Below, one piece after another: positions 58,758 through 64,000 of a stretch of 64,000 nt of DNA; position 1 is the first letter of the stretch; each line of letters starts with the position of its first letter. Made by a program: the position numbers and the translations under genes. Under the pieces are notes generated by a model. It saw only the letters and a program-made list of their open reading frames with translations. It did no database searches and had not been told where the DNA came from. Location of the stretch: contig NZ_AKWZ02000002.1 of the NCBI RefSeq assembly GCF_000306235.2, positions 124,001 through 188,000 on the forward strand. The letters run 5' to 3'. Source of the stretch: Leptospira fainei serovar Hurstbridge str. BUT 6. Lineage in GTDB: Bacteria; Spirochaetota; Leptospiria; Leptospirales; Leptospiraceae.

Positions 58758-60404
58758 TCAGCCTGCCTGAACCTTATCCGCAAGCATGTCCTTCCGGAAG
58801 GAATTCGGATTTGTTCCCGTTAATTTTTTAAATTCCAGATAAAATGCGGATCGAGAGCTAAAACCCGCTCTTGATCCAATTTCTGTAGTATTTTCCTCGG
58901 GTAATTCCATTAAGAGATTTTTAGCTTCTTCAACTCGATATTGATTTATCAGGGAAGGGAAGCTAGTCTTAAATTCAGTATTAATCAATTCAGAAAGTTG
59001 ATGAATCGTAATTCCTAACTCTCGAGCCACGTGCTCCTCTTTTAGCGATTTAGTGAGAAAGATTTTTTCCGATTCTAAGAGCTGTCGAATTCGTTGAACG
59101 AAATGATTTATATCCAAAGAAGCGAGATGCGATTTTCTCGCCGACCCTTCTCCTTCTTCGCGGCGTCGAATAATTTCTCGAGAAAGCAGGGAGACAAAGG
59201 CCGTCAAAAAAGGAATGAAATACAAAACGCCGAAAACGGCAATACGATTGTACGGATAAAAATCAAAATGAAAAATAGTCTTATATAAATCGAGAAGAAG
59301 GAAAATTCCCCAAACGGAAATAAAAAACAAATCGTACATGGATCGAGGCCGTACGAAGGAAATATGCGTTTTTCCGAAATAAAGTATCATCAAACCGTAA
59401 TTTGCCACTAATACCAGAATTCTATGATCATACCAGAATTGGTATAGGGGAATTAGGGGGTATAAGATCCCGGTTAAGCAGACGATCCAAAATAATGGAG
59501 ATCTATAAACGTTCCCATTATCTTCCCTATCCCAAGCAGCCAAATAAAGGAAAAAAGCGATATGAGTAATCCCTAAAAATAAGAAATAATTATGCCGAAA
59601 TAGGTTATTCTCGTTTCCCACAATGGAAGCAAATTCCTTTCCGTGTAGAAAATACAAAGTAACAGCCAAAGAAAATAGATGAAACGGTAGTGCTAAAAAA
59701 AGAGGTTTTCGTGTTTTAAAAAAATAAAATCCATTATAGCCCAAGGACAAAAGCAGAACGAATCCCATCGTAACAAAAATCACGGATCGTAATCGAACGA
59801 CTATCATGTAATCTTCTTCGGGAAGCAAACGGACCGGATAATTAATATCCTCGTTGGAGAGAACATATAAGTAAAAAGTTCTTTCTTCCTGAGGTTGTAA
59901 ACGGATGTTAAAATGAGGAAGAGGGGAGATCAGATCATTCCACAGAGGATCAATATCATATCCTGCAAAGCCCGCCTCGAACTTACCGTTACTATCGAGC
60001 GAGCAGAGTTCAGCATCAGGCACATTCAACCAACCGAGAACCAGTGTCCTAAAAATCGGTTCTTCTCCCGTATTAGCCAACCGAAATCGCAGCCAATTTC
60101 CGGTCGGATTTCTTTTGACCCTCACAACTTCCGAGCTGTTATGATGCCATTCCATACGACTGAGAGTCTCGATCGTTTCCACCTTACAATGTCGAAACTG
60201 AAATCCTCGGTATCTATATTCGATTTTGGAACTGATATTTTCCGTCGGAGAATTCAATTTTAGCAGAATAGTGTCCGCTCCTTTGATTACCGGATTTGAG
60301 TGGAGGGGGGGCGCGAAAAAGGGCGTCGAAAAGAAAAATAGAAAAGAGATCCATAATGTAGTCCGTACTACATCTCTTTGCTTCATCTTTCTTTTCAAAT
60401 TCAC
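58758..60404 (-). CDS. 7TM-receptor and AraC-type DNA-binding fusion regulator
   Basis: The 548-residue protein has a signal-like segment (about 13-37), an extracytoplasmic 7TMR-DISMED2-like domain (about 45-195), seven membrane helices (about 205-415) and a cytosolic AraC/XylS-type helix-turn-helix pair (LKEEHVARELGITIHQLSELI, then FSSRSAFYLEFKKLTGTNPNSFRKD). So the DNA-binding part is fixed to the membrane. The ligand, probably a carbohydrate or small molecule, and the target genes are unknown. Its promoter region faces the sbtA gene. Confidence 0.88.
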   Translation of the reverse strand: MNLKRKMKQRDVVRTTLWISFLFFFSTPFFAPPLHSNPVIKGADTILLKLNSPTENISSKIEYRYRGFQFRHCKVETIETLSRMEWHHNSSEVVRVKRNPTGNWLRFRLANTGEEPIFRTLVLGWLNVPDAELCSLDSNGKFEAGFAGYDIDPLWNDLISPLPHFNIRLQPQEERTFYLYVLSNEDINYPVRLLPEEDYMIVVRLRSVIFVTMGFVLLLSLGYNGFYFFKTRKPLFLALPFHLFSLAVTLYFLHGKEFASIVGNENNLFRHNYFLFLGITHIAFFLYLAAWDREDNGNVYRSPLFWIVCLTGILYPLIPLYQFWYDHRILVLVANYGLMILYFGKTHISFVRPRSMYDLFFISVWGIFLLLDLYKTIFHFDFYPYNRIAVFGVLYFIPFLTAFVSLLSREIIRRREEGEGSARKSHLASLDINHFVQRIRQLLESEKIFLTKSLKEEHVARELGITIHQLSELINTEFKTSFPSLINQYRVEEAKNLLMELPEENTTEIGSRAGFSSRSAFYLEFKKLTGTNPNSFRKDMLADKVQAG

Positions 60405-61001
60405 GTTTTTACTATCTTCCTTACTACTTGCTCTACGTCAGGCTCTCTTAATTTGCCAATAAGAACAGTAAAAAGTATAAGCAATTATCTTTCCTAGTCA
60501 CTCTATTTTTTAGTTGAGAGCCTTCTTCCGTAGATTGATTTTTGTCCGGAATCACGATTCCAAATTCTCTTTTTGAATTCATCCATGATTATAATCTTGG
60601 AATATATCAATTTGGGAGGATGGGGGTTGTCTTAGTTCCTACAGTTCCCCTCCTATCCGTTGCACCTGCCCGGTAAAAATTTCTAAAATTGCGGCTATAA
60701 AGCCAAAAGCACCCAAAACTCGCGACTCTATTGGCCCATTCCTTGAGAATTTCCGACAAATTGACATTCCAATTTCTAAAAAAAGGACAGATTGTAGATT
60801 ATTGCAGCGGCCAACCAAGTATGCTGAAATAACTTTCATTTTTTACCGTTTAAGATTTTTTTTGGTGTCCAAATTTATAAGTTTGGAAGGTTATGTATTA
60901 CATAATCCTTCTCGGGTGAGGGGGAAATCGGATATAGCCGAATGTAAAACGTTCGCCAAGATTCCGACCTCTAAATTATCCGAGAATTCAAAGGAGATTT
61001 T
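60405..61001. other. Intergenic region between the membrane AraC gene and sbtA
   Basis: These 597 bases contain no convincing gene; short frames there have no family residues. Three dyads are visible: GGAATC-AC-GATTCC at 60548-60561, a near-palindrome at 60869-60886, and a bulged hairpin at 60887-60910. The last two are about 90-130 bases before the sbtA start. A TTGACA at 60761 lacks a good -10 partner. Confidence 0.5.
60869..60910 (+). promoter_or_regulatory. Two adjacent inverted repeats upstream of sbtA
   Basis: The first, 60869-60886, has CCAAA and TTTGG arms around an A/T core and is palindromic except for one base pair. The second, 60887-60910, pairs AAGG-TTATGTA with TACATAA-CCTT, with a single bulged T. 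The two abut without spacer. They could be operator sites or a leader structure. Confidence 0.45.
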
Positions 61002-61985
61002 ATGGATTTTCATGCCGTTATAGAGAACATCCTTAACCCCCCGGTATTGTTTTTCTTCCTGGGTATGGGAGCGGTTCTTTTTAAATCGGATCTAGTTATT
61101 CCGGATCAGATTGGAAAGTTCTTCTCAATGTTTTTGTTGTTCTCGATCGGGTTCAAAGGTGGGCACGAGCTGTATAAAACCCCGTTTACTCAGGAGCATT
61201 TCTTCGTTCTTCTAGGGTGTTCTTTTATGGCGACTCTAGTCCCGATTTATGCGTATTACATCTTAAAAATTAAGCTGGATCGTCCGAATGCAGCCGCACT
61301 GGCGGGATCTTTTGGTTCGATAAGCGCTGTCACGTTCGTTACTGCGGGAGCATTTCTGCATAACGTCGGACAAGAGTTTGGAGGATTTATCGTCGCAGGG
61401 ATGGCTTTGATGGAATCTCCCGCAATCGTTATAGCAGTTCTATTGGATAGAATCGGACGTACGAAAGCCGAGGGAAAAGGGAAAAACGGTTTCTCGTGGA
61501 AGCATTTACTGCACGAAGCATTCTTCGGATATTCGATTTACCTTCTTTTAGGCGCTCTATTCGTGGGTTATTTTACAGGCGAGTCCGGATGGAAGAAAGA
61601 ATCACCATTCTCCGAAAACTTATTCCAAGGGATCTTGACCCTGTTCCTCCTAGATATGGGAATCTCCGCAGCAAAACGATTTAAAGAACTGACTCACGTA
61701 GGTTCGTTCTTGATTCTTGCGACGCTGATTATCATGGCAATCAACGTTGCTTTAGGATTAGTTCTCGTGAAAGTTATCGGAATGCCGTTAGGCGACGCAT
61801 TCATGTTCGTCATATTATGCGCTTCCGCCTCTTACATTGCAGTTCCTGCAGCGATGAAGGGATCGATCCCGGATGCAAATCCGAGTATTTATCTCACGGT
61901 CGCATTATCCATCGTTTTCCCGATTAATATTATCGCCGGTATCCCACTTTATTATTATATAGTAAAGATGGTACTCGGAGCATAA
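61002..61985 (+). CDS. SbtA-family sodium-dependent bicarbonate transporter
   Basis: The 327-residue membrane protein of the Sbt_1 (DUF897) family has about ten helices in two inverted halves. Typical parts are NPPVLFFFLGMGAVLFKSDL, FLLFSIGFKGGHEL, AALAGSFGSISAVTFVTAGA, GMALMESPAIVIAVLLDR and, in the second half, LFLLDMGISAAKRF and CASASYIAVPAAMKG. In cyanobacteria SbtA imports bicarbonate with sodium under control of SbtB, which is not beside this gene. AAGGAG precedes the ATG. In a heterotroph it may supply bicarbonate for carboxylation or pH balance (inference). Confidence 0.9.
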   Translation: MDFHAVIENILNPPVLFFFLGMGAVLFKSDLVIPDQIGKFFSMFLLFSIGFKGGHELYKTPFTQEHFFVLLGCSFMATLVPIYAYYILKIKLDRPNAAALAGSFGSISAVTFVTAGAFLHNVGQEFGGFIVAGMALMESPAIVIAVLLDRIGRTKAEGKGKNGFSWKHLLHEAFFGYSIYLLLGALFVGYFTGESGWKKESPFSENLFQGILTLFLLDMGISAAKRFKELTHVGSFLILATLIIMAINVALGLVLVKVIGMPLGDAFMFVILCASASYIAVPAAMKGSIPDANPSIYLTVALSIVFPINIIAGIPLYYYIVKMVLGA

Positions 61986-61998
61986 CGGACTTAAGTGG

Positions 61999-62034
61999 TT
62001 ATCTTTAAGCAAAATATATAAAGATTAAAGATAA
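61999..62034. repeat. Perfect 10-bp inverted repeat after sbtA
   Basis: TTATCTTTAA (61999-62008) and TTAAAGATAA (62025-62034) are exact inverse complements with a 16-base spacer. They are A/T-rich and lack a following T-run on plus. This could be an operator for the downstream porin gene or a weak terminator. Confidence 0.45.
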
Positions 62035-62050
62035 AGAAATGAAGCGACAT

Positions 62051-62076
62051 TCCGGCTTCGCTTGTGTGAAGCCGGA
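62051..62076 (+). promoter_or_regulatory. GC-rich hairpin before the outer-membrane protein gene
   Basis: TCCGGCTTC (62051-62059) pairs perfectly with GAAGCCGGA (62068-62076) around an 8-base loop. It lies 114 bases before the next ATG with no T-run. It may end the sbtA message or form part of the next leader. Confidence 0.4.
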
Positions 62077-62190
62077 TTCAGCGCCAATATATCAGCAAGG
62101 TGCGCGAGTTCCGTCGTTTTTAAACCGATGGCGGGAGTGATAAATGGAATCCGGAGATAGTCCGGTAAAAATGAAACTCGGAGGAAGCAA

Positions 62191-64000
62191 ATGAAAATTC
62201 CCAACTTTGCAAAAAATAAATCGACTCAATTTTCAAAAATCGTTCTTATAAATGTTATTCCTTTTCTGATCCTTACTACTCTCGTATCCGGGATTTTTGG
62301 ACAAGAAAAACCGGCCACACCGACGCCTACCGTGGCAACTCCGCCGGTCAATGCGGGACAGGCGACAGCAACTCAAACTGCCGCTAATTCAGAGGAAGAT
62401 ACGTATGTTTCCCCGATGAGAGCCGGCGGTTTAACCGGAGATTATAATAGGGCTATCTTTCTCGATCCGGATTTAGGAAAAAAATTCCTAAATCGAAAAA
62501 AGGCCTGGTTAAACGACTGGGTTCGCGTTGGAGCATATATTCGCCCTCGTTGGGAAGATAGGGAAAACCTTTCGTTTGATAAGGCAAATAAAGGCGACAC
62601 ATCCCGGATCATGCAGACTTCTCAGCTGTTCTTTATTATCGATCCTAGTCCTTATTTTTCTATGAAGGTTAATATTCAGGATGCAAGGATTTGGGGAGGA
62701 GAAACTCCTGCTGCAGTCGGCGACACCCGCGCAAACACCTTCGCGAGTACGGGCTCGACGGTAGTTCCCGGGCAAGCCTCGAATAATACGGCCGGGCAGA
62801 CTTCCATTCGTGAAGCCTGGTTTATGGTTAAAAAACTGCCTTTGAACGCCAAGGTTCAGATAGGTCGACAAATTCCTTCTTACGGGGATCAGCGAATGAT
62901 AGGCGGCGCCAACTGGACGATTAACGGTCTTTCTTACGATGGTGCGCGGGTCATGTTCGATCAGGACTGGTTTAACGTTCATCTTTTCGGTTATAAATTA
63001 GTCTCCAATGCTAATGGAGTGAATGGCGTTTTATCTGCGAACGCACCAATCACTTACACCGATCCTGTAACGGGGAAATCCGTAACGAATCCGGGGCAAC
63101 CTGATCAATACTTAGTCGGAACTTACAATACCGTAAAAGCGAAAGATTGGTTCTTAGTTGATATTTACTCATTAGGAGTATTAACTCACAAGACGCCTAT
63201 TTCCCCGGCAGGCACACTAACCGTTCCTTCAGCCGCGGGCGCCGATCTAACGCCTAATGCTTGGAATAAACAGCAAAATAATCTGATTACCACCGGATTC
63301 AGGATCTCGAATCGGACAGCAAACAATAACCTTCCTGCCGCCGGACCTTGGGGTGGATGGGACTGGACGTTAGAGAGCGCATGGCAGTCGGGAGCAACCG
63401 GTGTTAGGGTAGACAATTTGGTTGCAGGCCAAGACGTTACGCTTCCTTTAACGGTTAACGGAGTTACGTATAACGGTAGCTTAGCGGGCACGAAGAATCA
63501 AAAATATTCCGGAGAATTTTTGGTATTGCAAACCGGATATACCTTCTTTGAAAAATTGCGCCTCGGCGTTCAATACCAGTATGCATCAGGAAATCATAAT
63601 CGAGCTAGCGCGAGCAACTCGACGTTCCAAACTATCGCGAACCCTCGGTTCGGAGTAATTCCGTATTTCAATAATGTCAGCGGCTTATCCGAGAATATCG
63701 ATACGAAGAACTTAATCAGTAAATCCATTCATATGTCCTACAAATCAAACGAATATGGAACGTTCTTTGTGTCCTATTTCGTGAACGATAAAGCTCAAGT
63801 TCAGGACGCTTGGTACGCGATTAACGGAACTGCTAATACGGGCTTTAGTACCGAGGCGAATACCGGGTTAACTAATGCCAATGGACAAACGGTTTACACA
63901 CTCGGAAAGCTAGGAAAGAATATATATAACGAATTCGATATAGCTTGGATGTATATGATGAGCGACTACGTTTCTCTATGGATCGGTGCTGGATTTCTTT
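62191..64000 (+). CDS. Alginate-export-family outer-membrane protein, partial
   Basis: The frame is open for 603 codons to the window end, so the C-terminus is missing. A signal peptide (VLINVIPFLILTTLVSGIFG) leads into a Pro/Thr-rich linker and a beta-barrel domain with family phrases WVRVGAYIRPRWEDRENLSF, TSIREAWFMVKKLPLNAKVQ, IGRQIPSYGDQRMIGGANW and GLSYDGARVMFDQDWFNVHLFGYKL. Many amphipathic strands rich in Tyr, Asn and Gly follow. GGAGGAAG precedes the ATG. Despite the family name, no alginate genes are near; its cargo is unknown. Confidence 0.82.
   Translation, partial: MKIPNFAKNKSTQFSKIVLINVIPFLILTTLVSGIFGQEKPATPTPTVATPPVNAGQATATQTAANSEEDTYVSPMRAGGLTGDYNRAIFLDPDLGKKFLNRKKAWLNDWVRVGAYIRPRWEDRENLSFDKANKGDTSRIMQTSQLFFIIDPSPYFSMKVNIQDARIWGGETPAAVGDTRANTFASTGSTVVPGQASNNTAGQTSIREAWFMVKKLPLNAKVQIGRQIPSYGDQRMIGGANWTINGLSYDGARVMFDQDWFNVHLFGYKLVSNANGVNGVLSANAPITYTDPVTGKSVTNPGQPDQYLVGTYNTVKAKDWFLVDIYSLGVLTHKTPISPAGTLTVPSAAGADLTPNAWNKQQNNLITTGFRISNRTANNNLPAAGPWGGWDWTLESAWQSGATGVRVDNLVAGQDVTLPLTVNGVTYNGSLAGTKNQKYSGEFLVLQTGYTFFEKLRLGVQYQYASGNHNRASASNSTFQTIANPRFGVIPYFNNVSGLSENIDTKNLISKSIHMSYKSNEYGTFFVSYFVNDKAQVQDAWYAINGTANTGFSTEANTGLTNANGQTVYTLGKLGKNIYNEFDIAWMYMMSDYVSLWIGAGFL

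Noticed and set aside
60639..61001. Short frames in the region before sbtA
   Set aside because: They are short, low in family-like residues and contain the inverted repeats; no ribosome sites support them.
62509..62982. A 157-codon minus frame inside the outer-membrane protein gene
   Set aside because: It is antisense to a signal-peptide-bearing family member and has no domain.

Overview
The window reads as one contiguous piece of a Leptospira (Spirochaetota) chromosome. The clearest sign is the gene at 45130-46680. It matches from end to end what I remember of the characterised Leptospira citramalate synthase, including the Arg16-Asp17 pair. Short LxxC-type lipoboxes, a complete type II secretion cluster, an adenosylcobalamin-dependent ribonucleotide reductase and many 4-bp ATGA/GTGA/TTGA stop-start overlaps fit this. 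Base composition looks like the mid-40s % G+C by eye, which would suit the intermediate (P2) clade better than the lower-G+C L. interrogans group. That clade call is inference. Apart from one tRNA there are no RNA genes, and I see no insertion sequences, phage genes or CRISPR arrays, so this is mostly core genome.

Layout. 1-6718: LPS export (lptA end, lptB), sigma-54 (rpoN), HPr kinase and HPr, and an NtrY/NtrX-type two-component pair. 6711-12088: a divergent uracil-DNA-glycosylase-like protein, priA, fmt, a membrane-anchored PASTA protein and rpe. 12252-17988: a translation cluster (rpsP, khpA, rimM, trmD, rplS, rnhB) running into a FliK-like/FlhB-C-terminal-like pair, a degenerate HD-GYP protein, yraN and a small unknown gene. 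comM follows on the opposite strand (18018-19553). 19636-33247: a lipoprotein, an M23/LysM endopeptidase and a twelve-gene type II secretion system in the order gspC-D-E-F-G-H-I-J-K-L-M-N, closed by a bidirectional terminator. 33589-37173 (minus): nrdJ, then tRNA-Asn(GUU) on plus.

37795-44692: a lipoprotein, two small membrane proteins, xseB/xseA, an AI-2E-family permease, a secreted unknown protein, a DedA protein and an App1-like phosphatase-fold protein. 44816-50256: a minimal Smr protein, cimA, pth, xerC, hslV and hslU in one direction. 50363-54182: an ATPase-fold protein (minus), a standalone lipoyl-domain protein, a metallophosphoesterase, an Mrp/ApbC Fe-S carrier and a protein with a UVR-like tail. 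54192-58752: ubiX and a ubiA-type prenyltransferase (minus), a ferritin-like di-iron protein, a secreted Lys-rich unknown and ychF. 58758-60404 (minus): a 7TM receptor fused to an AraC-type DNA-binding domain. 61002-64000: an SbtA-type bicarbonate transporter and an alginate-export-family outer-membrane protein cut by the window end.

The genes are mainly housekeeping. The items most worth a second look are: coherent loss of one of the two PriA zinc sites; an HD-GYP protein that has lost metal-binding histidines; a UDG-like protein keeping four cluster cysteines but not the usual catalytic motif; a flagellar-export-like gene pair inside the ribosomal/tRNA-modification cluster; a predicted leaderless ychF transcript; a standalone lipoyl domain beside an Fe-S carrier; and an SbtA transporter in a heterotroph, preceded by stacked inverted repeats.
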